Made by a program: the position numbers and the translations under genes. From contig JAPTJF010000059.1 in the NCBI GenBank assembly GCA_029339195.1, positions 1-64,000 on the forward strand: a stretch of DNA of 64,000 nt, given 5' to 3'. This document shows, one piece after another, positions 26,379-38,503 of the stretch (the first letter of the stretch is position 1; each line of letters opens with the position of its first letter). The DNA comes from Micractinium sp. NFX-FRZ. Taxonomy: Eukaryota > Chlorophyta > Trebouxiophyceae > Chlorellales > Chlorellaceae. The notes beneath the pieces were generated by a model. That model saw only the letters and a list, made by a program, of their open reading frames with translations, was not told where the DNA came from and did not search any database.

Positions 26379-28444
26379 TCAGCGCAGGCGCTGCGCCAGC
26401 TGCACCGCTTCCCGGCTGTCAAACCCGCCGCTGCCGCTGCCGCTGGTGCGCGCCGAGGCTGGCGGGGAGTCGTCCAAGCTGACCCCCGTGGCCTGCGCCC
26501 GGCGCCAGCCTGGCGCCAGCGCAACCACCTGCCCAATCACAATGAGCGTGGGGGAGGTCAGCGCCGCCGCCGCCACCTGCGCCTGCAGCTGCGCCAGGGT
26601 GGCATACACCGCACGCTGCTCGGGGGTGGTCCCCCGCTCCACGGCAACTGCCGGCGTGTCGGGAGCCAGCCCGGCTGCAGCCAGCTGTGCGCTCAGCGTG
26701 GGCAGCGTGCCCAGGCCCATGTACACAACCAGCGTGGTGTAGGGGTCGGCACAGGCGGAGACGGTGCCGTCCAGCTCGCTCTCCCCGCCCTCCCGGGAGT
26801 GGCCGGTGAGGAAGCGCACAGAGGTGGCCAGGCCGCGGTGGGTCAGAGGGATGCCCAGCTCGGCTGCAGGGAGGTAGGGGAGGAGGGAGGGCAGGGAGGG
26901 AGGGAAGCGAGGGGATGAGCAGCTGGGGGCAGGGCGGGATGAGGTGAGCACCCACAGCATGCTCGCCCACAGCACCCCCCACTCTCACTTGCGCCCACAC
27001 AGCCACCCAGCCACCCCACCCAGGCCCTCCAACTGGCCCCACCTGAGATGCCCGAGGCGGCGGTGATGCCTGGCACCACACGCACCGTCACGCCGCGTGC
27101 CTCCAGGTACTGCACCTCCTCGCCGCCCCGCCCAAACACGTAGGGATCGCCGCCCTTCAGCCTGCACACAGCCAGTAAGTTGAGACTTATGTCAGACGAG
27201 CAAAGCCGGCCCGTGTTCGTGCAACTGTGCCGCTTCTGTGTTTACTGCACTTCTCTGGCATGTTTCCAAGCCACTTCTGGCCATTCCTACACATACACCC
27301 AAGGTCCCTCACTCGATGGTGGCCCCCCGCCCCCACAAACTGCAGCAGCCGCTCAGCGCGCGACCTGCGCCGCACCCCAGGCTTTGCATGCAACAACCAC
27401 CTCGGCCTTGAAAGGTCACACGTGTCACACATGCCCCGCCCCGCCCCAAGCGTCTGAACGCAAGCACTCTCACCGAAGCACGGTGGCCCCCTGCCCCGCA
27501 AACTGCAGCAGCAGCTCGTGGATCTCCTCCTGGGTGCGCGTGTGGAAGCCCTTCTGCTTGCCCACATACACCATGAGGGCGCCTGGGTGCACCAGCCGCA
27601 GGATGTCCTCTGCTCCAGGGAAGGGGTGCAGAAATCAACTCTTGAGTGGATACGAACAGAGGTGAACAGGGTTGTATCTGCTGCACCAGATGCAAGCCTT
27701 GGGTCCCCAGCGGGCCCCAGCACTAACAACCGCTTAAAGCCACCGTCTTGCCGGAGCACCCACAGCCACTGCCCATCTGCAGCACCTACAGCCACCGCCT
27801 CCCCTCAGCACCCACAGCCACCGCTTCCCCTCAGCACCCACAACGCTCGCCCTGCCCACCCACCCGAGACGAGGCGGTCATACATCACCACGTCGGCGCT
27901 CTGCATGAGCTGCACAGCCCGCATGGTCAGCAGGCTGGGGTCGCCTGGTCCCGTGCCCACCAGGTGCACCGTGCCCAGCCGGGCAGGAGGCTGCTGCTGC
28001 TGCTGCTGCTGCTTCTGCTCGCCGCTGGCGGCGGCGCCTGGCGCGTCTGCAAGGGTGGCGGCGAGGTGGGGGGCACATGAGTGCTGAGGCCGGCGGCGCG
28101 GTACGGTAGCAGAGAAGCAGGGAAAGAAGTGTGCACAACCAACTGCTGCCAGCACGAGCTGCACAGCCAGCAGGCCTCAAGAGCGCGCGCTTTCAGGCTG
28201 CTGGCGGCGGCTGGCGCCCACCTGCCGCCGCTGCCGCCTGCCGCCGCTCCCGCAGCAGCTGGAGCAGGTCGTCGGGCGATGCGGAGCATGGCTGATACCA
28301 GGAGGCCTCAGCGGAGCTGGCCACCGGCCGCAGGGGCCGGGGCTGCGGCCGCGCGGCGGCAGTGCTTGCAAAGCGGCGGCATGTTGGGGCGGCAAAGCGG
28401 ACTGCGGGTCGCGCTACCGCACGGGCGACTTGCACTGATGCCAT
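26379..28444 (-). CDS. Uroporphyrinogen-III C-methyltransferase (SUMT), organellar
   Basis: Uses two S-adenosylmethionine to methylate uroporphyrinogen III to precorrin-2, the first step to siroheme, cofactor of plastid nitrite and sulfite reductases. Five exons: 28222-28444, 27864-28046, 27474-27609, 27043-27161 and 26379-26863; 1146 nt, 381 residues. The N-terminus [17 protein letters not shown] is Arg/Ala/Ser-rich and fits a chloroplast transit peptide. Family motifs in order: [15 protein letters not shown] (SAM-binding P-loop), [53 protein letters not shown] and YTTLVVYMG. No siroheme dehydrogenase/ferrochelatase domain is fused, as is normal for plants and algae. The start lies 307 bp from the divergent methyltransferase gene at 28752. 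Confidence 0.96.
27305..27520 (-). repeat. Intronic copy of SUMT exon donor edge
   Basis: The donor edge of exon 27474-27609 (about 27472-27516: ggtggccccctgcccc, caaactgcagcagc) is repeated at about 27309-27352. Confidence 0.75.
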
Positions 28445-28751
28445 GCCGCGCTGTGAGGGAAGGTTGCGGGGCCTCGGGTCAAGAGGCACAAAGACGGCTG
28501 CTAGCAATTGGTGCTTGCCAGAGAGCAAGCAGGGTGTGTTGATCAAGCAAGGGGCAGGGTCACAATGTTGTGAAAGGGTGCCTGAGCTTGGAGGACAGGG
28601 GCTGAGCACGGTGAGCTTGACAGCATGCACTTCACGTAGTTTCGGCGCGAACTGCTGTCTTCGTTTCACATTGCGCAGTGGCAGCTGGGAACCAGTGCTA
28701 GCACGGTTGCTTCTGACGCTCTCTTCTCGCTGCTGTCGGCGAGCCCGCAAC
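28445..28751. promoter_or_regulatory. Divergent intergenic promoter, SUMT / RsmB-like
   Basis: 307 bp separate the two start codons that face away from each other, so both promoters must lie here or overlap the leaders. No specific element is claimed. Confidence 0.5.
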
Positions 28752-31700
28752 ATGCAACAATGCTCCACCGCGGGGAGTTGCAGCCAGGCGCAATGGCATT
28801 GTGAGCACTCCAGGCAGCTGCAAGCCGCGCCCCGTGCCCCGCTGCACATTGGAAAGGCGCTGGCCAGCAGCCGCCGCCTGCCGCCGCTGCCGCTGCCTCT
28901 GCGACAGCAGCGGCGGTGCCTGGCCGCCAGTGCAGCCCGCTCGCCAGCAGATGCCTCAACGTCTTGGGACGAGGCCTTCTCCCGGGGCGGCGGCAGCGAG
29001 ACGGCGGATGACGTGGAACGGTGAGTGAGCAGTTTCAAGCGTGGCGGCTGACGTTGTTACGAGGGCTGGTGGTGGGGACTGCACGCTGCCTTCTGCTCCC
29101 TGCTGGGCGCAGAGCCCAGCTCTTTGCTATTCACCCGTCATCGCCTTGTGGTGCCTCCCGAAAATGCCCACCACCACCACCAGCACAGCTCCTGCCGCAG
29201 CTGCACACCCTCACACCCGCGGTACCATTGCACCCTCTGCACCCCCTCTGCAGCTGGATGGAGCGTCTGTCGGCCATGCCCGCCACCACCCGCAGCGTGG
29301 CACTGCAGCAGCTGCTGCGTATCGACCAGGAGGGCGCCTACTCGGGCCTAGTGGGGGGCTCCCCAGTGGCCGACACAGACGTGGATTCCATCCTGGCGCC
29401 GGGGCTGCGGGAGAAGAAGGCAACGCTGCGGCGGCTGGACCCGCGGTGCGGCGGGGGGTTGTTGCCGGGGGCGCCTGAGGTGCATGCTGCGGGGGCGATC
29501 CTTCCCCCGGGTCGGCAAGCGGTGTTGCGCCCACGCGTGCTGAGGGCGCCTGAGGTGCATGCTGCGGGGGCGGGAGCGGCGGCGCGTCCCGCCGTGGGGC
29601 GGCAACCGGAGCGCGCTGGTGGCTCTGGCTGAAGGAAACCCGGAGGTTATGCTGCGTGAGCAGGCACGCCTGTGCTAGGGGAGCTGCCAGCAGCTGTGTG
29701 GGGAGGCGGCACTCTCCCACAAGGACTCACCTTCCCCACCTGCACCCCTGCCTCACCTGCCCCTTGCCCCTGGGGCCTACCATATCTCTGCAGGCACCAG
29801 CGGGGGGTGACGGAGATGGTGAATGGCGTGACCCGCTGGCGCCGGCGCCTGGACTATGTGCTGGACAAGCTCAGCGCCAAGCCGCTGGCTGAGCTGGATG
29901 CCCCGCTGCGCCTGTGCCTGCGCATGGGGCTGTATGAGATGCTGGAGCTGAGGGGTGAGAGCGCACAGCTGGCGGTGGCAGGGAGGCATGTTGGGAAGCG
30001 TAGCGGTGGGGAGGGGGAGTCTGAGAGGAATGGGCGCGCTTTGAGCTCCCTGCGTGAGCTCAACCGTGGCTTGCAGGAAGATGCAACAACTGAGGATGCC
30101 TTGTTGTTCCCCTGCCACCTGCGCTTGTTTCCCTTTGCCTGCACATGAGTGAGCGAATGCACGCATGCACCAATCCTGTGAACAGGGCACCTCACAACCG
30201 CGTTGTGCCGTATGCCCCTGCAGTCCATTCGTTTGCTGCCGTCGTGAACGAGTATGTGGAGCGCCTGAACCGGGCACCTCACAATTACGGCGTGCTGTGC
30301 TCCTCTTTGCCCCCTTGTTCAAACACCTGCAGTCCAGTCTTTTGCCGTGGTGAACGAGTATGTCGAGCTGGTCAAGGGGGTGCAGCACCGCGGCGTGGCG
30401 GGGCTGGCCAACGGGCTGCTGCGGTGCGCCGGGCGGGCGGGCGGGGCGGGCGGACGGGCGGGTGGGCACTTGTGGGAATGAATGCTGCTGCTGATGGGTG
30501 GGGCATGGCCGCGCACAATGGTGGCGTGGCGGCGTGCAGGGGTGGGCGAGCGGCCGGGCGGGGCGCTGCGCTGCGCGGTGCACGCGGCGCTGCGCCGGGG
30601 CTTCTCAGCACCGCTCGCATGGGTGGGCCGGTCGCCCGCCTCTGCTTGCGTCCCGGTCCTTGCTTCACCACAACCAACCGCCTCTCTCTCCTGACCCTGC
30701 TCCTCCCTCCCTCCCTCTCCTCCTTCCCCCACCCCCCGTGGTACGCAGCAACGCGGCACGTGCACTGGAGGCAGGTACCCTCCCGCAGCCGCCTGCCCCC
30801 ACCAAGGGCATGAGCCAGCAGCAGGCAGCAGAGGCGCTGGCTCTAGGGGCCTCCCACCCCACATGGATGGTGCAGGGCTGGCTGCAGCAGTACGGACCGG
30901 CCGCCACCATGGCGCTGCTGCGCAACAACAACCAGTGAGCGGATTAGTGGGCTGTGCAGGGTGGTGCCTGGGGTGTGCTGGGCGCGGGTGTTTTTGGCCT
31001 CGCTGTTGCGGCTACACGTACATGCGGCCATGCGCTGCGCTGCGCCTGGCTCCTGCCCTTTGTTTTCCGCTGAGCGCTGACCCTCTGCTGCTTTTGTTGG
31101 GCCTCGCTGTTGCGCCTACACATACACGCGGCCATGCGCTACGCTGCGCCTGGCTCCTGCCCCTTGTTTTCCGCTGAGCGCTGACCGCCTGCTGCCGCCC
31201 GGTGCTGCCGTGTGCAGGCGGCCGCTGTATGCGCTGCGCGTGGCGCCCGACATCGACACTGCTGAACTGTGCCGACAGCTGGCGAAGCAGGAGGTGGAGG
31301 TGCGTGGGGGTTGTTGTGTGGAAGTGGGTGCGGCTGCACGCACGTGTGTGTGTGCGTAGATGTATGTTTTTGGAAGCTGCTGCCGGCACAGCACGGCACG
31401 GAACAGCACGTGCCGTGTGCCCCGGCCAACCCTTGGCACCGCTGCACTGCCGGTCCCAGTGGGCCTGCGCTGGCACATCCGCAAGCCCTGCCGCCGCCCC
31501 ACACTAGCCCCTCACCCCAGTTGCCGTCAGCTGCAGCCCGCACTGCTATCTGCCCGCCGGGCCTGCGCTGCCATCCCCCCACCCACACCGCCTGTGCCCC
31601 ACGCGCCTGCCGCTTCCCTGTTGCTATCCATACGCAGTCGCGCCCCTCCGCCTTCCTGCCCCAAGAGTTCATTGTGGTGGAGGCGGGCATGCAGGCGGTG

Positions 31701-33180
31701 CTGGCCAGCGGGCTGGTGAAGCAGGGGGAGGCGCAGGTGCAGGTCAGTAAAGGGCGCAGTGGGTTTTCAATGTTTCAGGGAGGGGTGGGTTAAGGTGGGG
31801 GCTGCCTGCGTGGTGAGCACCTGAGGCGGGGGCATTAGTACGGCTGGGGTAGGGCAGGCAAGCGGTGCCGGACGGTGGTCTGGTGGAGCAGGGGGCGGCG
31901 CAGGTGCACGTGAGGTGGTTTGCAGACGCCAGCAAGGCCCGGCGGTCGCACGGCTGTGGTACTGAAACCCACCCCCTCTGCCCCCTGCCTCCCGTGCTTT
32001 CAGGATGAGGCGGCTGGCCTGGTGGTGGCAATGCTGGACCCCCAGCCCGGGGACACAATTCTGGATGGGTGCGCCGCGCCCGGGGGCAAGACGCTGTTTG
32101 CGGCGGCGCGCATGCGCGGCAAGGGGCGCATCCTGGCTCTGGACCTGTTTGACAGCCGGCTGGCTGCCCTGCGCGAGATGGCGCGGCGGCAGCAGCACGG
32201 GCGGTGCGTGCGCACGATGGCGGTCGACATGCGGCAGTACGCGGCTGACGTGGCGGCGAAGCAAGCGGCGGCGGCGGCGGCGGCAACAAAGGCGGAGCAG
32301 GGGGAGGGAGCAGAGGGCACAGAGGCGCGGGGTGCGGGCCGGGCAATGGACGGCGGCGGCGAGGGCAGCGCGGCGCAGCGTGAGCAGGAGCGGTCAACGC
32401 CGCCGGTCAACGCGTTTGACCGGGTGCTGGTCGATGCCCCCTGCTCCGGCACGGGCGTGCTCTCCAAGCGGGCCGACCTGCGCTGGAGGCGCACGCCGCA
32501 GCAGGTGGACGAGGTGAGGCACGGCGTGGGCAGGCGGTAAGAGTTGATGTAATGTTGGAGGGCTGAGTTCTGGTTGTTGTGTGCTGTCTGCTACAGCGCA
32601 CAGCGCGGCAGGTGGAGGAATTCAGCGGGACCCATGGGGCAAAACATCTCAGCTTGACACCTTGGGGTTGGGAGGTGCCGAGCAGCTTCTGGTGGTGCTG
32701 TGCCTGCCCAGCCTGCCCTTGTGCCCACACACCGCCCTCCCTTACCGCCCGCCCCGTCTCCCACCCCCGCCTTGCTCCCACCCCCGTCCTGCACCCGCCG
32801 CCCTTCCCCACCCTGCCTGCTGCCCCCCACGGTCTTCCTCTTGCCCCCCTACACAGGTGGTACTGCTTCAATCTCAGCTGCTGGATGCTGCGGCGCAGCT
32901 GGTGGTGCCCGGCGGACTTCTGGTCTACTCCACCTGCAGCATTGAGCGGCGGGAGAACGAGGACCAAATTGCCTCATTCCTTGAGAGGCACCCAGACTTC
33001 CAGCTGGCACCGCCCCCACCGGGCGTGCCCAAGGAATGCCTATCCCAAGAGGGCTTCCTGTTGATGCTGCCGCACGTGCACGGCACGGATGGCGCGTTTG
33101 GGGCGCGGCTGCAGCGGCGCGGCGGGGGCGGGGGCGGGGGCGGAAGGGGAGGCGAAGCGAGCGGCGATGCTGCGCAGTGA
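28752..33180 (+). CDS. RsmB/NOL1-NOP2-Sun family rRNA (cytosine-5) methyltransferase
   Basis: Transfers methyl from SAM to C5 of a cytosine in 16S-type rRNA, probably in an organelle. Nine exons: 28752-29020, 29254-29445, 29794-29954, 30333-30423, 30749-30934, 31218-31299, 31638-31742, 32004-32513 and 32857-33180; phases agree throughout, about 640 residues. A Ser/Arg/Ala-rich leader suggests a transit peptide. A NusB-like RNA-binding domain follows (SVALQQLLRIDQEGAYS, RGVTEMVNGVTRWRRRLDYV, GVAGLANGLLR). The linker SHPTWMVQGWLQQYG is typical of RsmB. The methyltransferase domain shows motif I LDGCAAPGGKT, motif IV DAPCSGTG with one conserved Cys, and motif VI YSTCSI with the second. An Ala/Glu/Gly-rich insert of about 60 residues (about 32260-32400) interrupts the domain, and the C-terminus is poly-Gly. 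ATG 28752 is the first in-frame start, but a later one is possible. Confidence 0.95.
29457..29585 (+). repeat. Intronic 85-bp tandem duplication (RsmB-like gene)
   Basis: gcgcctgaggtgcatgctgc and neighbouring sequence occur twice, at about 29471 and about 29547, just after exon 29254-29445. Confidence 0.8.
30183..30372 (+). repeat. Decoy copy of exon 30333-30423 with acceptor
   Basis: About 90 bp starting gggcacctcacaa and including the ctgcag acceptor and exon start (SFAVVNEYVE) is duplicated in tandem: the upstream copy at about 30183-30270 (reading SFAAVVNEYVE) and the used copy at about 30273-30372. The upstream copy lacks a matching downstream exon body. Confidence 0.85.
31000..31200 (+). 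repeat. Intronic ~95-bp tandem duplication
   Basis: Two near-identical units (about 31004-31095 and about 31102-31197), each with gcctggctcctgccc and ttgttttccgctgagcgctg and a ctgctg end, fill the intron before exon 31218-31299. Confidence 0.85.
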
Positions 33181-33740
33181 CGTGCGTAACCTTTCGTGTT
33201 TCTCTCCTTCCGCATAGCATCCACCTCTGCTGTATTCTCAGCTGCGCCGCTGCTGCTGAGAGCTGTTTTTGAAGGGGCCCAAGGGCAGCCCATACCTACC
33301 AGTCACTGCATCCTGCTGCTCTTGTACTGTTTCCTTTTTGGTTGTTAAGCAAGGCAGGCAGGCTCGGCGGATCCGAGGGGTGTTACACTGTGTACAGCAG
33401 GGCCTGAAGCGGCGGGTGGAGAGCAGGGCATGCAGGGAGGCTGGAGGGAAAATGGGGCAGCAGCAAACTGGCAGCAAAGGCAAGCAGATGGATGGGGAGG
33501 GGTGCATCTGTCGTTGAAAGCAGTGACGGGTGTATTGGAGTTGGGGCAGAGTCGAATCTAATAGGATTGCGTTTGCGGGGTGCGCTCACACCGAGGCGTC
33601 AATAGACGGGGCATACACACGAGCGGCAGGGTCGAACAGCCGGCCCTCCTGAATTGAGCGCCAACGAGGCGGCAGGTGGCGTTGAGGTTCAAAACACAAG
33701 TGCTTGGTTGCAGCGCGGGCATACTGGCTGGGCACGCCCG
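33181..33740. other. Convergent 3' flanks
   Basis: Between two stop codons on opposite strands. It contains a TTACA at 33383-33387, that is TGTAA for the - strand SPP gene. No coding exon seen. Confidence 0.5.
33383..33387 (-). promoter_or_regulatory. Candidate TGTAA poly(A) signal of SPP gene
   Basis: TGTAA on the - strand about 355 nt beyond the SPP stop at 33741. Confidence 0.4.
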
Positions 33741-36700
33741 CTACTCCTTCCCATCCCCCTGCTGCTGCTGCTCCTCCTCCTTGCCCTCTTTGCCCTTGTC
33801 CCCAAAGCCGCCCAGGCTGGCGGTGGACGTGTCCGTGAATCCCCAAATCTTGCCCAGATCCCCGCGGGTGGCCGCCACGATCCCCACGGAACCCAGGGTC
33901 AGCGGGCACAGATACAGCAGCGCCGGCTGCCCCATGTGCGTCACCGCATTGGCCCCAAAGGCCACTACTAGCCCCAGCAGGTAGGCACGCAGCACGGTCT
34001 TGAAGTAGGTGCGCTGGTGCAGCACGGCGTCTGCGGGGGCGGGGTGGGGCGGGGGGAGGGCGAGGGGTGGGCGGCAGGGGGGCGGGGTGGCGTGCAGCAG
34101 CAGGGCCCCGGAAGCACGGGGGGTAGTAGCAGTACGGGCAGGTGGGTCTGCTAATCTGCCAGGCATACTCTTGCATTGCATGGCGCCTGCTCGCACCACC
34201 TAATCCCTCCACCGCACTCGCCAGGCGCCTCCTCAACCCCCTTCCCGCACGTCCCCCTCCCCAGCTCCCCCCCGCAGGCGCCCACCCCTACCTGAAGCAT
34301 AGTACATTGTTTCCGTGGAGGCCCCCACCCCTTGCGTCCGCCGCTGCTGCTCCTCCTCCATTTCGGCCACCAGGTCGTATGCTGACTCAGCAGCGTTCAC
34401 CGCCACCTCACCCATCTCCTTGCGGCTGGTGCTCTTCTGCGGGAGCAGAGGGGGAGACGAGGGGGCACACAAACCAGGGTCACACGCCAACTCAGCAGCG
34501 AGTGCCGCCACCTCACCCTGCAGGTGGTGCTCTTTTGCAGACGCAGAGGGCGAGACGAGGGGGCATAAAAAGCCCCAGCCTCAACTCAACACAGCACAAA
34601 CACGCAACCCAGGCGCACCATGCCCAGGAAGGCAGGAAAACACCCCTAAACCAATATGACCATCAATCATGGCCCCTGACACCCACCCTGCTCCAACCCT
34701 CCACACAGAGCCTCCCAACCAGCCCACCACAACCCTCCTCTGCTGACTTAACAGATCCCAAACCTCCCAACAAGCCCACCACAACCCCGCTGTGCTCACG
34801 TCCAGCGAACCCAGCGCATCCTGCAGCGCATTGGCCACCGCCACGCCGCGCCCCCGCAGGTCCACAGTGCGCGAGGCGTCGTACCTGCAGGCAGGCAGGC
34901 AGGCAGGCAGGCGGGGCGCAAGCGGCGGGGTGCATATGGAGGGAGGGCGGGCGGCTCAGCCAGAAAACGGGGTGGGGCATGCGGCAGGGCGGGCGACGCC
35001 TGTGTGCCCATGGCCTGGCTGGTGTGTGGGGGCACACACGTGCATAGACTGCCATGCTGCCACCCTGTCAGTGCTTCGAGGGTAGCGCAAAGCGAGGGCA
35101 GGCCGCGGCAGGGAGCACAGCAGGCGCAGCAGGACCGCAGCGGCGGCTCACCGCAGGGCCAGGCAGGCCAGCAGCCCCGGAATGGCGATGTCTCCCAGGC
35201 CTGGCAGGGCAGAGGGGAGGGCGGGGGCAGAGGGGAGAGCAGGGGCAGGGTGGGGAAGGATGCAGGGCGTGCCACTGAAACCGTGCCTCCTCGCAGCCGC
35301 AGCAGCACCACCTGCCCACAAGTAACACCCACAACTTCCCACCACTAGCGTTTTGTGCGCACACACACACAAGCATGCACCCTTCCACTCGCTCACTCAC
35401 CCAGCAGGCTGAAGGGGAACTCTGCTGCCTCGCCGATCGACCCGGGGATGCGGGGGAATAGTAGGCGGATGGGGCCGGTAACCACGTCCGACGTCGCCAC
35501 CTGCACAGAAGGGGGGAACTTCCAGTCGCGCGGTAGGTTCAAAGCGTGCATTACTTGCACGTAGCCACTGGCTGATGGGGCTGCCGTCACATTTGCACGG
35601 CACCCCTGTGGCTGCCTACCTGCAGTGCACCGTCACATGCGCTTCCAAAATAGAGCCCCAGAGTTCCCTACCACTGCCCCACCAGCCTGCAACCCTCAGC
35701 GCCTCGATCCCCCAGGCCTGCCCACCCACCCACCTGCAGCATCACGTTCTCCCCCACCACCGCCGGCGAGCCAAACACCCAGAACACGTCTGCAGGGGAG
35801 CGGCGGGGCGGCAAGCTGTGTGAGAGAGGGCCAGGGTGGAGCCACGGCTGGCTGAGCGGGGAGGGGCAAGGCCCGCTGGTTCTGCTTGCGAGCCCAAACT
35901 CATTGTGCCAAGCAAGCAGCGCCCATGCAGAGGTAGCGTGGCAAAGCTGGGCACATGCGGCGCAGCAGGGCGTAACGCAGGCCAGCAGGCGCCTTCAGCA
36001 GCACCGCCGCCACCCAGAGATTCGTGACAGCGCGCGCAGCAGGGCACAGCAGGCGCAGCAGAGCTCACCGTAGGCCAGCAGCCCCATGAGCAGCACCGCC
36101 CCCACGCGGAATGACTTGAGGCCCACCAGCTGCAGGATGTCTGCACAGCATGGCACAGCATGGCACAGCATGGCAAAGCATGGCACAGCATGGCACAGCA
36201 TGAGCTGATGTCGCGCCACATGAGAAAGGACGTCAGGGCACACCATGGCATAGCGTGATGCAGAAAAAATGCAGAGGGCAGGGGGGCGGGCGGCCAGGAA
36301 AAGTAGCGGAGGAGGCAGGGCGTGTGGGGGGCACGTTACAAGCCGAAGTGGCTGTTGCATGCCTGCGCACGCTGCGAGCAAGCAACAGCGACCCACAGTA
36401 CTCACCAGCCGCAATCAGGCACGCAATCATGTTGTTGCTGCAGCAGGTTGGGGAGGGGGAGCATGTGGGGACAGGAGGGGCAGTCAGTACGCAGGGCAGT
36501 TTCAAGCAGCCACCAGCCCGCTGCTGCCAGAGCAAAAGCAGTTATGTAAACCCTGCGGCACCTTGTAAAACACGCTACCTCCATCCGCCGGCGTCCAGCT
36601 GAAAACCGCACGCCAGCTAGCGACACCAGCTGGCACTGCCACCAACCCCAACCAGTTCATGCTGCCCACAACAACCAGCGGGTTTGTGGCATGTTGCATT

Positions 36701-38431
36701 TCGCTCACAGCGTGAAGTTGCCGTGGTTTGCGTACGCATCCAGCGTGGCAAAGGTGAGGGCCGCCCCCACGGACAGCAGGTCTGAAGAGAGAGCGGGAGG
36801 GAGGGAGGGAGGGAGGGAGAGAGCGGGCATGCGTGGATGCTGAGCAGAAGGGGCATGACTGGGCGCGCGGGCAGCCAGGCAGGCGTCAGGAGAGCGCGAA
36901 GCAGGCTGCAACAGCACCGTCCCGCATGCACGCTTCTTCTCTTGAGCACCCTGTGAGTGCCACGTCACCCTGGCTCACAGTCTGCCCCCGGTGCTGTGCT
37001 CATCTCCACACAGCAGAGTCACCCCGGAAGGTGGAACCTCCAACACACAGTGCAGAAAGCGCTGGTGGACCCACGCATTGCAGTGCAGGCTGATCAGTTG
37101 CAACACTGTTCGGTACCATCCAGGCACCTGTGGGCGCCAGGTCGCCCTTGGTCACCATCTCCCCCTTCTCGTCCTCCATCTGCAGCCAGCCTGGCAGCGT
37201 GAAGTGCCACACCGGCTGCTGCACCGACTTGGCCTGCAGAAGAGGCAGGGCGAGCGGAGAGGCCAGGAGAGGGCGTGGGGGGAAGGGGAGGTATCAACAC
37301 GTTGGGGGGAGGAGCAAGGCAAGTGTGGGATGCTGCCAGAGCGGGGGGGCTGCCGCCTCTCCGATGCACTCTGCACCCAGTCTGCCCTCGGCTGCCCTGC
37401 TCAAGACAACGCCTCTCCTTGTTCGCCCGCATGACTTGGCCGGCGCATGCTGCATTCAACAGCATCCTGGCACGGCCCTGGCACGCAGCACTTTTTGACG
37501 TACGGACCATTTCCCCCCAAACCCTGCCCTCCCCCCACCTCAACCACGTGCACAGCACGAGTCCAAACCATGCGGGCGCTGCCAAGCAAGCGCTCTGAGG
37601 CATGTGCACTGATACCTGTACTCCCTGCCCCTCCCCCGCCCCTCCCCCGCCTCACCAGCGTGCGCAGGGAGGGCCCAAAGGCTCCCACCATGGAGATGGA
37701 ACCCTGTGGGGGGTGTGAGGGCAGCCAGCCAGGCACATGCAAAGAAATGAAGATGTGACAATGGAGCGTGCGGGCATGGAGCCAAGGTGTCAGGCCGCCA
37801 TTTCTGGCTAGTTTTGGTGTCAAAGGTGTGCAACGCAAGGTGTGTGCGCTGGCTCCTCTGCAGAACCAAGCCATGCACTGCCGCTCGCTGCCCCAAGCTG
37901 CCAGCCCACCAACTATATATGTGTGTCCCGCTCCGCCAGTGTCAGCAGCCCCCTGCTGCAGCACGCTGGCCAGCAGTCCTGGTATGCCTTGAGGAGCGCC
38001 TGCCATGCCCCTAGCTGGCAGCCCAGAATCAGCCAGAAGGGAGGCAAGCCAGCCATACGCCGGCAGTCTCCCTGGCTGCCCCTCCACTCCCCCTGACTAC
38101 ATCTCCACTCCCCCTCGGCTGCCTCCCTAGTCTCCCTGGCCGCCCCCCCAGTCCCCCTGGCCAGCAAGGAGGTATGCGGCTGACCAGCAGCCAGAGTATG
38201 CATTGAGGCGTGCCTCCCATGCCCGTAGCGGGCAGCCCAGCAGCAGCCAAAAGGGAGGCCAGCCAGCCATACGCCGGCCCCTGGCTACCAGCATGTGCGG
38301 CTCACCAGCAGCCAAAAGTAGGCATTGAGGAGCGACTGGATGTTGAGGTCGGGGAAGAACTTGAGGAGGAGGTAGAGGCCGAAGAGGGAGACTGGAGGGA
38401 GCAAGGAAGAAAGGCGCGGGAGTGGGCAGCG

Positions 38432-38503
<72 letters not shown>

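Noticed and set aside
33586..34236. Separate small - strand gene next to SPP
   Set aside because: The apparent frame runs through the SPP last exon in another phase; the PAL motif frame explains the sequence.
36143..36205. Minisatellite as a mobile-element relic
   Set aside because: Only a simple 11-bp tandem repeat; no terminal repeats or coding capacity.
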